64,000 nt of DNA from positions 12,960,261-13,024,260 of the forward strand of contig NC_049997.1 in NCBI RefSeq assembly GCF_000003815.2. Reading direction: 5' to 3'. The position numbers and the translations under genes are program-made. Source of the DNA: Branchiostoma floridae. Its lineage: Eukaryota; Chordata; Leptocardii; Amphioxiformes; Branchiostomatidae. Positions 29,117 to 42,100 of the stretch are shown piece by piece; the stretch's first letter is position 1, and each line of letters starts with the position of its first letter. Under the pieces are notes generated by a model that saw only the letters and a list, made by a program, of their open reading frames with translations, did not search any database and had not been told where the DNA came from.

Positions 29117-32100
29117 AAACTACAAGGACAAACATTATGTCACAGACTTTTGCACTCGTGTGATCTATTTTGACGGCGAAATTACCCCCCCCCCCGCCAA
29201 GGTTGCAAGTACAATAGGATTTGATTGGCAATAATCCGTAGATGTTTTGCTGTCGAACAGATTAAAAACGATCACAGCGTGTCGATACCATCATTTTACG
29301 AGGATACTGCAGTAGTCAAAGTACAGATTGAGAAATAGAAAACAAAGAAAATGCGTTTCTTTTTTGTCCCAAAGTATGATATATCATATTCGACTCGATC
29401 GGTAAAGTAAGTATGATCCCGTGTCATGCAGGTTAAAAACGTGTCCTAAACAGTTCTCCTTTTCATCGCTGTCATTCCAAATCATTAATGATTACCTCCA
29501 TGAAATGTCATGGAGGTTATATTTTACCCCGCGTTTGTCTGTCTGTGTGTCTGTCTGTGTGTAAACAAGATAACTCAAGAACGGCTGTGTGGATTGGTTT
29601 GATACTTGGTGTGTTGGTAGGGTGTGATGAAAGCTGGAAATGATTAGATTTTGGGCCCCCTAGCGGCTCCCCTTGGTACTGCAGCGCAACTTCCGGTTTT
29701 GCTATCTTGGTGTTCTGAACATGCTATGGTCACGATTTTTGAGTATTAGATAGCTCTTGTGCTCAGAAAGAAGTGACATAAGTTTGGGCCCCCTAGCGTT
29801 TAGTTTTGGGATAGCAGGGGCATTTTTGTCAAAAACTTCTGACGAAGATAACTCAAGAAGGGAACAGCGGATTTTCATGATTTTTGGTATGTAGGTACCT
29901 TGGACAATGTTGTACAAGATGAAATACTAATTATGCAAAATAGGAGCAAATTTGCATAATTAATGACAACATTCAATCATAGCATTTTTTTCTATGTATC
30001 TCTTGTCTTGGACGTGATATGGTCTTGAAATTTGGGTGGTAGATAGCTTTTAGTGTCATAACAAAGTGGAGCAAGTTTAAGCCCCCTAACATTTAATTTA
30101 GCAACTGCAGGGGCGTTTTTGTCAAGACATTCTAAAGAGGATAACTGCAGAAAGGATTGACGGATTGGCATCATATTAAGCATGTGGGTACCTTAGGCAA
30201 AGATGTTCATAATGATATACATGTTATGCAAATGAGGACTTAATTTGCATAATTAATGAGGAAATTGTATAATTCCATTGTTTTCAATAACTGGACTTCA
30301 ATAAATGTAACACATGTTAATTATGATAGGTGGAATATAAGCAGATACTAAATATGGTAATGAGGAACTTATTTGCATAATTTATGTAAAAATTGCAAAA
30401 CCGCTTTATGATTAATAATGGGAATTTTATAATTGTGACATGTGTACGTTTGTCAATGATGAACAACACCATGCATAAATTATGTTAATGTCTTAGTCAT
30501 TTGCATGAAATTTACAAAAGCTCTAAATTTTCATGGAGGTATGAGGTCGCCGAACTCTAGTTGCGTTGTGTTATTTTCTAACGTATTAAAGAGTTAGCTT
30601 GTATTATTAGATTCTTACGTATTACGTTGTATTAGGTTCTTATGCAATACGTTGTAATACGTTCTTATGACGTTGTGTTATTACCTCCATGAAATGTCAT
30701 GGAGGTTATATTTTACCCTGTGTTTGTCTGTGTGTCTGTGTGTCTGTCTGTGTGTAAACAAAATAACTCACGAACGGCTTGTTGGATTGGTTTCATACTT
30801 GGTGTGTTGGTAGGGTGTGATGAAAGCTGGAAATGATTAGATTTTGGGCCCCCTAGCGGCTTCCCTTGATACTGCAGCGCAACTTCCGGGTTTGCTATCT
30901 CGTGTTCTGAGCAAGCTATGGTCACGATTTTTGAGTATTAGATAGCTCTTGTGCTCAGAAATAAGTGACATAAGTTTGGGCCCCCTAGCGTCTAGTTTTG
31001 GGAAAGCAGGGGCATTTTTGTCAAAAACTTCTGAAGACGATAACTCAAGAAGGGAACAACGGATTTTCATCATTTTTGGTATGTAGGTACCTTAGACAAT
31101 GTTTTACAAGATAAGATACTAATTATGCAAAACAGGAGTACATTTGCATAATTAATGAGAATATTCTATCATAGCATTTTTTTCAATGTATCTCTTGTTC
31201 CAGACATACTATGGTCTTGATATTTTAGTGGTAGATAGCTTTTGGTGTCATAAAAAAGTGGGGCAAGTTTCAGCCCCCTAACATTTAATTGTGGAACTGC
31301 ATGGGTGTTTTTGTCAAGACACTCCAAAGAGCTTAACTGCAGAAAGAAACGATGGATTGCCTGCATTTTAGGCATGCGGGTAGCTTAGGCAAAGATGTTC
31401 ATAATGATATACATGTTATGCAAATGAGGACTTAATTTTCATAATTAATGAGGAAATTGTATAGTTCTATTGTTTTCAATAACTGGACCTCAATACATGT
31501 AACACATATTAATTACGATAGGTGGAATATAAGCAGATACTAAATATGGTAATGAGGAACTTATTTGCATAATTTATGTAAAAATTGCAAAACCGCTTTA
31601 TGATTAATAATGGGAATTTTATAACTGTGACATGTGTACGTTAGTCAATGATGAACAACACCATGCATAAATTATGTTAATGTGTTAGTCAATTGCATGA
31701 AAGTTACGAAAGCTCTAAATTTTCATGGAGGTATGAGGTCGCCGAACTCTAGTTCATATTTTTATCATCTTTCAAGGAATCCAAGGATGACATTTTCCTC
31801 TGTGCATTGTATGTTACCAAGGACTTTATACTATTACATAACGTCCTTGATGTTACGCAACATGTGGCAGTGTATTAAACTTTCCTTGTTGATTAAAAAA
31901 CTACAAGGAGTCAAAGGACAAACATTATGCCACAGACTTTTGCACTCGTGTGATCTGATCTAATTTTCACGGCAAAATCATTTTACCCCAAGGTTGTACA
32001 TACAATAGGGTACGTTACATTGTAATCCGTAGATGTTTTGTCGTCGACCAAATTAAAAATCAACGCAGCCTGTGGATGTTATCATTGCGCGAGGATACTT

Positions 32101-33425
32101 CAGTATTCAAGGTACAGGTTTGAGAAATAGAGCAAGAAAAAGTTTTTTGTCCAAAAGTATAATAAATCATATTTGGCTCGGTAAAGTAAGAATCTTCCCG
32201 TGCTCTTTAGGTCAAAAACTTGTCGTAACAGGTCATCTATTCATCGCTGTTATTCTAAATCATTAATGATTCATCTTTTCATCATCTTTCAAGGAATAAA
32301 AATATGTCATTTTGCTCTGTGTATTGTATGTTGCCAGGGGCTTTATATAACGTCCTTGATGTTACGCAACATGTAACAATGTATTGTACCCTATGTAACA
32401 GGTTGGTTGAAAAAACTACAAGGACAAACATTATGTCACAGATTTTTGCACTCGTGTGATCCATTTATGCCGGCAAAATCATATCCTCCAAGGTTTTAGG
32501 TACAATAGGACCCGATTGCCAGTAATTCTTAGATATTTTGTCGTCGACCAAATTAAAAAGTAACGCAGCCTATGGATGATATCATTGCACAAGGATTCTT
32601 TAGTAGTCAAAGTAAGTAAAGGTTTGAGAAATTAAAAAAATGAAATTTTGTTTTGTCCAAAGGTATGATATATTATATTCGGCTCGGGAAAGTAAGAATA
32701 ATCTTGTGCCCTTTAGGTCAAATACCTGTCCTAAACTGATCATCTTTTCGTCGCTGTCATTCCAAATCATTAATGATTCATATTTTCATCATCTTTCCAC
32801 ACTTTATATAACGTCCTTGATGTTACGCAGCATGTAACAGTGTATTGTACGCTTGTAACAGCTACAAGGACAAACATTATGCCACAGACGTTTTCACTCG
32901 AGTGGTCTATTTTAAATGGCAAATTCATTTTACCCCAAGGTTTTACATACAATAGTACCCGATCGCCAGTAATCCGTAGATGTTTTGTTGTCGACCAAAT
33001 TAAAAGTAACGCAGCGTGTCGATGCCATCATTGCGCGAGGATACAGTCAAAGTACAGGTAAGGCAAAATGTCCTTGTTTCTACCGCTCTATGCAACCCTT
33101 ACATGTTTGTGTGAAATATAGCAGTAGTTTTACTATAACATAGCCATCATTACTGACTTCTTTCCACTGACATAAAGTTTTATGTGTGCAGTTTTTTAAA
33201 GTAGCTACGATTATTTCTCTAGTGCATGAACTTAGAAAAGAATCAACTCGTGATCGCATTTATTTCCTGACAAGATTTTGTGGTTTTTTCCTAAACAATA
33301 CTGGTGCTTCATAAACGTTGTATATGCTACGAAATGTAGCAAATGATACTTTAGTTTTATTTTTCTATATTTTTCATGAACTGAATCAAAACAGTCTAAG
33401 GTCTAAGAAATCGAAATAAACCTTA
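29117..33425. repeat. Duplicated block B, second copy
   Basis: Collinear with 26119-28176 once the insertion at 29494-31754 is removed (about 2,048 versus 2,058 bp). Substitution density is low, comparable to or lower than that of block A. Confidence 0.9.
29494..31754. mobile_element. Two Helitron/Helentron-like non-autonomous elements with 120-bp spacer
   Basis: Copies at 29494-30562 and 30683-31754 run in the same direction and are very similar. Each begins with the hairpin ACCTCCATGAAATGTCATGG and AGGT, and ends TTTTCATGGAGGTATGAGGT and CGCCGAACTCTAGTT. The other copy of block B has the uninterrupted site ATTAATGATTCATATTTT at 26493-26510, so insertion left no long target duplication and fell at a TT dinucleotide, as described for Helentrons. 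CTAG near the end also fits. No helicase ORF, so non-autonomous. Confidence 0.7.
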
Positions 33426-36128
33426 CAGGGAATGTTTTTCAATTTGTGCTTTGACTTGGCTTCTTACAATACATATCGGGTTGAATATATCATACACATA
33501 CAGAATGAAAATAGTTATGACATTGCCATTTAACGTACATATTCATATGGCAGATTTAAGATAGAGAGGGAGAGTTTTGGTAGCATCCCTAGAATGTGTA
33601 CTTCATAGCTGAAAGGATTTTCGTATAGTTTGATCTTAATATCTATCAAATCATCTTACCGCGCTACTTTATGACAATAACCAATACCAAGTATTACCGT
33701 AATATTTGCCAGCGCCAAGAAATCAGATGGATCATCTCATAATTTGTGTCGCGATTGGATAGCGGAAAGGTCTGTCTCTTTAGATGCCCAAACGTTTTAA
33801 ATATGATGTAAACCAAGTTGAAACTATCACTGTGCCAAAAATTAACCGAATTTATTTGCCCATGAATGAACTAAAATTGCTAAGAATGGAAAACAAGTCA
33901 TTTTGTTAAATTCGAAAATCTTTAAACCTCTTCTGCACTTAACTATATGATAAATTTTCTACAAATCTTAACATCATTTTTCAAAACTATTTCATGGGTA
34001 ATAACGTATGTAAGAGTCAATGAAATATCTACTTACCGGTGGCAGTTACAGGAGTCCAAAAGGGTCTATTTTGGACAAATCCGCCATTTTGGCCGTTGTC
34101 ATGTGTCCACCTAAAAGTGTCCCATTTTGTAAGTTTGAATCAAGGCCATATCACCACACAAAATTTGAGTAAAATATACTTTTTGAGTTTGGCCACCTTT
34201 TTTCTGATTTTGTTGCTTTTTACTTGATTTGGGTTTTTTACTTATACATGTTTTGCATTATCATCTGATTCTGTGCTGGAATGTACCGACGACTGACCAG
34301 CCTCTACATTTCCATAGCTATTGTTAGAAATTTCAATCATATGACAGATCAAGGAGCTTTGTAAAAGTAAGTAAAGGTTTTTTGTAAAAGCTCCTTGGGC
34401 AGATGAAATGGGTAATGTGATCTTACATAAGATACGGTCGGGGTGACTAACCTGGGTTTTTCATTTCTCTGCCTTTGTTACCTAATCCTTCACAGCTGGG
34501 GCCGTCTGTCACCTGCAATAAGTTTGATGAATACAATGATGAATACCTGATGTACTGTAGGTAACATGCCATAGTGGATTGCCTCTTCACATGTTTCCAC
34601 ATGAAAACACAAGCATTGTGGCTATGGATTTCAATCACACGGTAGACCAAACAGGTGGAAAGCAGTAGTGGGTATTCTTCCATGTCGTAAGATGATGGCT
34701 TCATGGCCTTGGACAGCCTTTTGTGTGACCAAGAATATTACATAGCTACACACGTAGAAGTCCCTTGGTGTTACAGTTCATCATAGCATTTCATAAGCCA
34801 CGGGACAGACTGACTTACGTGACATTTTAGTTGCAACATCTATATGGCATTCTGCCTCACGTATGTAAAATAGAAGGCCTTTAGATTCAGGGTTACTGCC
34901 AACAGATATCAACAGTCTCTATCCATTAACTCCCCATTTTGTCGGGTTAGAAATCGCTATCGAATAGAGGTTCAACCAGTTTATGGTACTGTGGTCACGG
35001 TATACAACTACCTGCGTCACATTATTGTGTGTGCGTGTGTGTGTGTGTGTGGGGGGGGGGGCATTACTCTTTCTACTTGTGAATGACCATGTATCTGCTG
35101 TTGTTCAAGAGGGGAGGGGAGTATTTGTCTTAAGTTCTCGGGAGTCCGATAACTACCCTTACACTCGTTTGTTCCTTACCCCGATTTTTCATCGTTGGGT
35201 TTTGAATGTTTTCATTGTGTTGAGTGAATATTTTCATGTAAGTAAGGCGCAATATTTTGGCCTTGAAAGATGCCATTGACAAGGAACACCTGCTTCAATA
35301 TAACTTCCACTGTGATGGAAAAGAATAAAAAATTTAAGATCTTTTGTGGCAGCGAAATCAGCTTGCAGGAAGTTGGACGTACAATAGCGACTTACGACCA
35401 GTAAACCAAGTAAGTGTTTCCCTGTCGACAACATCTGTAAGCCAGTGTTGGTATTCTAAACTCCACAGCCTGCATCATCCAGTGAGGATTATCTCGTCAG
35501 CATACAAAACGGGAGGTAAAGAACGATATTTTTATTTCATCATTCTGTGCACTCATTTGACTTTATATCATTAGTGTCATTCTAGGAATGGTTTATGTAC
35601 TTACTACTAGTTCTAGCATTGACATGACATGCAGAAAATAGAGGTAGCGTCAAGAAGAAGATCTGACGCCACGATAAATGTACCGGATGGCTACAAATGA
35701 GCTTCAAGTTGAAGACCTGTTAGGAACAGTTTAAAGCAAGTAGAAATATCAACATTAGAGACACAGGCTTTAGCTAAAGAATTTGTAACAAAATATCTAT
35801 TTTTTTGCTATGTCAATGTATGTCTCTTTTTTGTTGTAACGTGTATTCATCATAAGAAAGGCATATCATTACGAAATTGTATTTATCTTCAATATCGATC
35901 ACGAATGTATCGGCGCACGTCGCTAATGCGCTTATATTGCCGACAGGTTTTTTATCGCTGCTTTCCCATATCATTAAAATTTCAGATTTTCATCCATTTC
36001 CAAGGACTCGGGTCACTGTCCCGTCATAAAATGGCACTTTTTCATATGTGTGAACTCAGTTCATTGGTTATTCGTATTTGTGTAGACATTTTTTACCAAG
36101 TCCATTGCTCTTTACGCTATTCACAGAT
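33426..36128. other. Intergenic region between gene 1 and gene 2
   Basis: No supported gene. A minus-strand frame of 85 codons (34447-34704) has no recognised domain. A (GT)n(G)n run lies at 35028-35060. The promoter and any 5' non-coding exons of gene 2 should lie here, but I cannot identify a core element. Confidence 0.6.
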
Positions 36129-36195
36129 ATGGAGGCGGGGATCGCCCCTATACTGGTAGCTGTCGTGGTTGGCCTAATGTGCACTTCCGTCGCTG
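36129..36195 (+). CDS. Gene 2 first coding exon: signal peptide
   Basis: ATG at 36129 opens 22 codons ([18 protein letters not shown], then TSVA) before a phase-1 donor GTAAGA. The hydrophobic core and small residues before the junction fit a cleavable signal peptide. An in-frame ATG at 36078 would add 17 residues, but the sequence upstream of 36129 looks like a pyrimidine-rich intron end or 5' UTR (TTCACAG), so 36129 is preferred. Confidence 0.75.
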
Positions 36196-39100
36196 GTAAG
36201 AATAATGCTTTATCTCTATTTTGTAGCTTCTCGAATATATTCAAGGATGTGTTTTTCAGGATACTTAGAATACGACTTGTGCTTCTGCAACATCGTTGTT
36301 ACTAACGATGTTACCAAGCCCTAGAGCACTATATAGTTCCTTGTACCCTTCATTGAATATTGATAGTGTCTCTCGCCGTTGCCTTACAGAAGATTAGAAA
36401 GGGAAATCTTAGAATAACAGAACCTCGAGAAAATTAACCAATCCAATGTTTCGATCATGTTTAATCTACCTTCTTAACACTTCTAAATTAGTAAAAATAA
36501 CATTAGTTATAATGTATATTTGTTTGTTTTGTTCACATATTTTGTTCACTATATTTTAATCATGACATAAAATTCAATTTTCTATTTTCGCTGGACGGTT
36601 GCTCGGTAATCGCCGTCCAGTAGAAAGATGGCTTTAGAGTCCCGAATGAGGCCAACTGAGAACACAATAATTATCATAGCGCCTTCAAAGACATTTTCCT
36701 TTGTGTTATACTGGTGTCATAATTCACTCTCCTATTGACCGACTAATCATGAGACATACGTGTTTCTCCTCAAACGATAACAAGAAGCTTAAACCCTTCA
36801 GACACCATAGGTGTACAGGACAACGTGTTGTGCTTAATTTTCTTGTTAGTATAACCACACAGGGTGCATAATTGCAGAATCCTTTGTTAGGAAACGTAAA
36901 TTGTAATAATCTTTATGGCAAGTTCATGTCTGAGGGCTAATTGCAGACAAAGTAAAGCAGTGGTATACATAAATCTAAAAAAAGTAACATGAGATTAAAT
37001 CAAAAGTTGAATAACGTCTAATCTAAAACTATTTCTATTCAAGCTATTTGATGAATTTGACTTCTTTTCATATATAAAGGGGTTGGACGACTTGAGCAAG
37101 AAGAATAAAGGCTTTCACCTGATCTAACCTGGTCGAGGCTTGCACTCGCGACCATTTAAGTCCAAAGGACGCTCAACCCACCAGTTTATTGCCCAGCCTT
37201 TACTAACAACAATAATTTTTAGTATCAAAGTTTACGTTATTCAGCTGTGTATTCATGTCTTCAACAGGAGACACATACACAGCATATGGTGGAAATTGCT
37301 ACAAGGCGTTTAATCAGTACCAGGATTGGAACGGAGCTAAGTCGGCCTGTGCAGCGGAAGGAGGTACTTTTTTCAAAGATACTTCTCAGGGCTTACACGA
37401 GTTCATTTACGACAAGCTTGCCTTACACGAGAGCTACTGGATAGGACTCAATGAACCTTCCGGATCCGTAAGTACTGTTCGAGTTACACATTTTCATATT
37501 ATTTTTATTTCTTTACATCCTATTCGTTTTTCTCTCTTCATGTCTAATGCATAGGACCTAATCTAATAGATGTGTGTATCTAGATTTTTATATATATCCA
37601 CAACAAGGCGTATTGAAGGTTGGAAAGTCCAAATATTTGTAACGAGAATGATACAACAAAATCATGTGGAAAGAAGTTCAAATTAAGTATCAAATGCTTC
37701 CTAAAGGATTTTATAATATCTATGAAAATCAGGCTTTTGACCGTTTCCAAAACCATATCCACTTGCTTGAGTAACTACTTTTTGGTGTAAAATCAGGCTT
37801 TAACTTAAATAGTAACACGTTTTAGCGTTTGTTTATTACATTTCTTGATAATGTTCCTGACATACGAGCCAAGAGAACATTTTCTGACTTTTAGAACAAC
37901 CTCTAATATCTAATGGCTAGCATATAATTATCTTTCAATTCATAGGACACTGTGCACGGCCCTTGGTCATGGGCCGATGGATCTTCACTCGGTTCTTACA
38001 CCTATTGGGGACCAGGGGAACCAAATCAAATGGACCAAAACTGTGTGCAACTATGGTCTAATAATGGTTTTATGTGGGACAACGAGTACTGTACATCCAC
38101 GCATTACTACATTTGCCAAAAGGGTACTTTATTTGTTTATTTATCTATCTATTTATTTATTTATTTCACCAAAGCAAAACTACATACGCAGGAAGTGCCT
38201 TCCAGGCTTCCTGAATTTAGTAGATTTGCTACAGTCGGCAATTACAAACACTTGAACATACAATGCAAATCATTATACAGACTTTCAACAGTTAACAAGA
38301 AAATTTTTTACATTCTCTGACCCTTTTGAATGGGGTTAACTGGCTGCTAAACACAACAGCTGCTTTTCATATTTTTACGACCTCTGTCTTTTTTATATGG
38401 CGATATTTTCATCCAAATATAAATACTTAAAAGCCTTGCTACAATTTTTGTTTTACTGCTAGAATGTAAAACGCACCTACTTATTGCCTAAGTCTGAAGA
38501 CATATCTAATCGTAATACCATGTCAGTATGGCACAAGTGATTGCGTTTTGGCAACCCAGATTAGGGGGGGGGGGAGTCCCGCTTGGGCTCCGTGTGAGGG
38601 AACTTAAGACGTAGAACTCAAGCATCAGCCGTTTGCACTGGAAATAACCCTCAGAGATTAGGAAAGCTTGGTTTCAATCTTGTCAGTTGCAGCAAAGCTG
38701 CATCACACACGCTGCTTTTTTTTTAAAGATTTACACTTTAAGCCTCCCTATTTTTGTTTTTAAATATTAGTTGTATCTGGAGTATGTTCACCGATGTCAG
38801 CCCCTGCAAACGGTGCCGTGACTGGTGGAAACAACCCCGGCGACACCGTCTCCTTTTCGTGTAACAGTGGATACACCCTGTCGGCTGTTTATACGCTTAC
38901 CTGTCTTTGTGACCTGACATGGGATGGCAGTCCACCAACGTGCAATTGTAAGATACGACAAGACCATGTTCCTAATATTCAACTTCCCATTCTGTGGAAG
39001 TATATCATTCTTCTTTCGGAAGCTAGTGTAGCATTTATGATCAAATATGGAAGTAATGTCATGCCCGATTATATTGTTTATCTTATCTTAGGGGTACTAA

Positions 39101-42100
39101 GGTACATTTCTCATGCGAACTCGGTCATAATTCACACTATTCACATATGTTAAAGGTAAATTCGTAACGAGTATAAAGGCTAGGCCTGGCCATTTACTAC
39201 AATTTATGAATTTTTGTACCTCATATATGAATTACATGAAGTTTTAAACCTTTTAATCGATTATGATTCAAAAAATCAAGTTTCAACAAACATCGATCTA
39301 CACGACAAAAAGCATGTGTTTATTTATCACTTAGAATCTAAAACTCAAACTCCTCTGCCGTTTGAAAAGAAGCCGCTAGGTGGTCCAATCTACGAAACTT
39401 CACTATCTGCCATATCGTGACCATAGCTTTTCCAAAACACGCGTACGATAAAACCGAAGTTAATTTTCGGCAGAACGTTCTGCTATAGCAGAAAGAAAAC
39501 CCACCATGCGCACAATCTAATACTTGAATCTTTAACATATTGCGGTTTGCGAGGTTGCTAGGAATATATGATTTTCTTGGCGAAGATTAAATTATGATTT
39601 CATACATTTATACAGCCGTACTGTGTCCCGCTCTGAGTTCTCCGTCAAACGGTCAAGTGACAGGCTCTAACTCCGTCGGGTCTACGGCTTCTTACTCGTG
39701 CTACACAGGCTATACATTAAGTGGCTCTTCATCCCGCACATGTCAGTCTGGTGGCATCTGGAGCGGATCTGCACCTACATGCATGGGTAATGATGCACTC
39801 TCACTGCGCTTGCGCCAAGCTTGTGTCACTGCGGGGTTCGAAATATACTCAACGAGTTTCAGAGATAAAGAACGAGTTTTCGTACTTTTTGTGTATTTTG
39901 TTGTCTTCTAAGCCATACTTTTGCTTACTGCGCAATATCTAAATGATTAAAAAAAAATTGGAGAAAACAAAAAAACAATGACGCAGTGAACGAACCCCCG
40001 AACGCAAGTGCACTGAGAGTTCACTTTAAGATACATGTACTTTGAAATATTATAAACGGTAATACGCCAAAAATCAGTTACTCAAGCAACTGAATATTAT
40101 CTTGGAAACTGCCAGATGTTTCAGACAAGCATCCACTGTCAGTGACACTGAGAAAGGCTAATGACTACTGATGAAGGCTAATGACTGATGATAGATCAAA
40201 TAAAACCAATGATGAAATAATACCATAAATGATACCACGTAGAAAATATAGACACGCTTGATAGAGTTTCAAAAAAACATGCAAAGAAATATATTCCTAA
40301 GTAAGCTCAGAGTTTTGAGTTTCGAAGAGCTCTTGGAAAATGTTTATTGGTGATTTGTTTGTTTGTGATTGGTGTTGTATCAGACATTGTTGCTATGTTT
40401 AGATTATTAGAATATTTAGAGTGTTAAGAACCGATATGACACTATGTCACACACTTCCCAGTTCCTTGTGTTTTAATCTTCACTTTTGTCACCACAGACA
40501 CAAACGAATGTGCCTCTGGAAATGGCGGCTGTGCGCAGACTTGCACAAACTACATCGGGAGTTTTCAATGTTCCTGTGGTGTTGGCTACAACCTGAATTG
40601 GGATGGGAAGTCGTGTGACGGTAGGATTTTTTCCGTAAATAACTGCATCAGGTTGGCAATTTTTTTTATCTAGTAAGGCTCTTTAGGCACAACCAGGGAG
40701 TACTCACTTCCAACGTTTCAGTATCAGTTAGACACCATCATCAGGATTAGAATGGCTGGATACGATTCTTGCTGCTACTTTCCGATGTAGGTGGCGCTGC
40801 AGCAGCGAGAATACCGTCCGGAACGTGGCTCAGTTTGTATCCCCCCTCATCTCCGTAGTTGTTTTTTTGTTTTGCATAATTTCATACATGCTCATACAAA
40901 GCTGCACACAATTAATAAGCCCGCAATGCAATAATAATGTTGGAAGAATACTAATATGTCTTTTTCACACATTGTGTATACAAGTCGCATATGTTCTACT
41001 TGTTGATACACAGATGTGAATGAGTGCGCCTCTGCTAACGGTGGTTGTGCGCAGACTTGCACGAACAACTTTGGGAGTTTCTACTGTTCTTGTGGGACTG
41101 GCTACAACCTGAATTTTAATGGGTTGTCGTGTGACGGTAAGCATTAGTTCAATACCTTTGTTGGATATGATATCGATAGATATCTACGCTTTTCTTTGCT
41201 TTATGTTTTCATTTTCTAAGTTATGAAGAGAGTTGATGCTAAAACTATTGCTGCAATACATTTACCCAGGCCTCTTACAGCATATACTGTATATGAGTTG
41301 CTATTAAAGGTACTGTAGCTGTGTGCTGCAGATATGTTCATCCCCACGCCATGCATTGACATTAACTATCCCTTGCCACAAGCTAGTTTGATCGGACAGC
41401 TCTGGCTGTATGTCCCGATTCAAAGAGCAAGCCCAATGAAGAAATTGATACACCTGTTACTACAAAAGAGCGAAGAATCGCCACTATGTATATGCTTGTA
41501 TATCATGACACCACTCTTTCTTCGTTTTGAAACAGATGTGAATGAGTGCAACTCTGCCAATGGCGGCTGTGCACAGACTTGTACGAACAACATCGGGACT
41601 TTTCAGTGTTCCTGTGGAGTTGGCTACAGCCTGAATGGCAATGGCCTCTCCTGTGACGGTAGGCTTTTTTTTTTGCTTAAGTGTTCTTCATTCAGGCTTC
41701 TAACAACTTGCACATGTTTTGGAAAAATACAGCTGTGGTGACAATGATAGAAGAATGTGTTGCCTTTATAACATTATAGCTGTAAGCACCATATGTTCTA
41801 TTGGCTGATACACAGATGTGAATGAGTGCAACTCTGCCAACGGTGGCTGTGCGCAGACTTGTACGAACAACATCGGAAGTTTTCAGTGTTCCTGTGGAAC
41901 TGGCTACAACCTGAATGCCAATGGGTTGCTTTGTGACGGTAAGTATGACTTAAAGTTCTAACGCCTAAATTACGATTTTTATTGGTAAAGCTCCGCACTT
42001 GATAATTTGTTTTCAATAGCTCTTGTTCTCATGAGGAAAACATAAATGATTCAATGAATGAATGAATTACATACCTATATTTTCCTTTCTGCTCATGACT

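Noticed and set aside
34447-34704. Minus-strand frame of 85 codons in the intergenic region
   Set aside because: No recognised domain, no partner exon with matching phase, no composition signal; not supportable as a gene.
36078-36128. Upstream ATG for gene 2
   Set aside because: In frame but would place a pyrimidine-rich, intron-end-like segment before the signal peptide. The ATG at 36129 gives a clean signal peptide.
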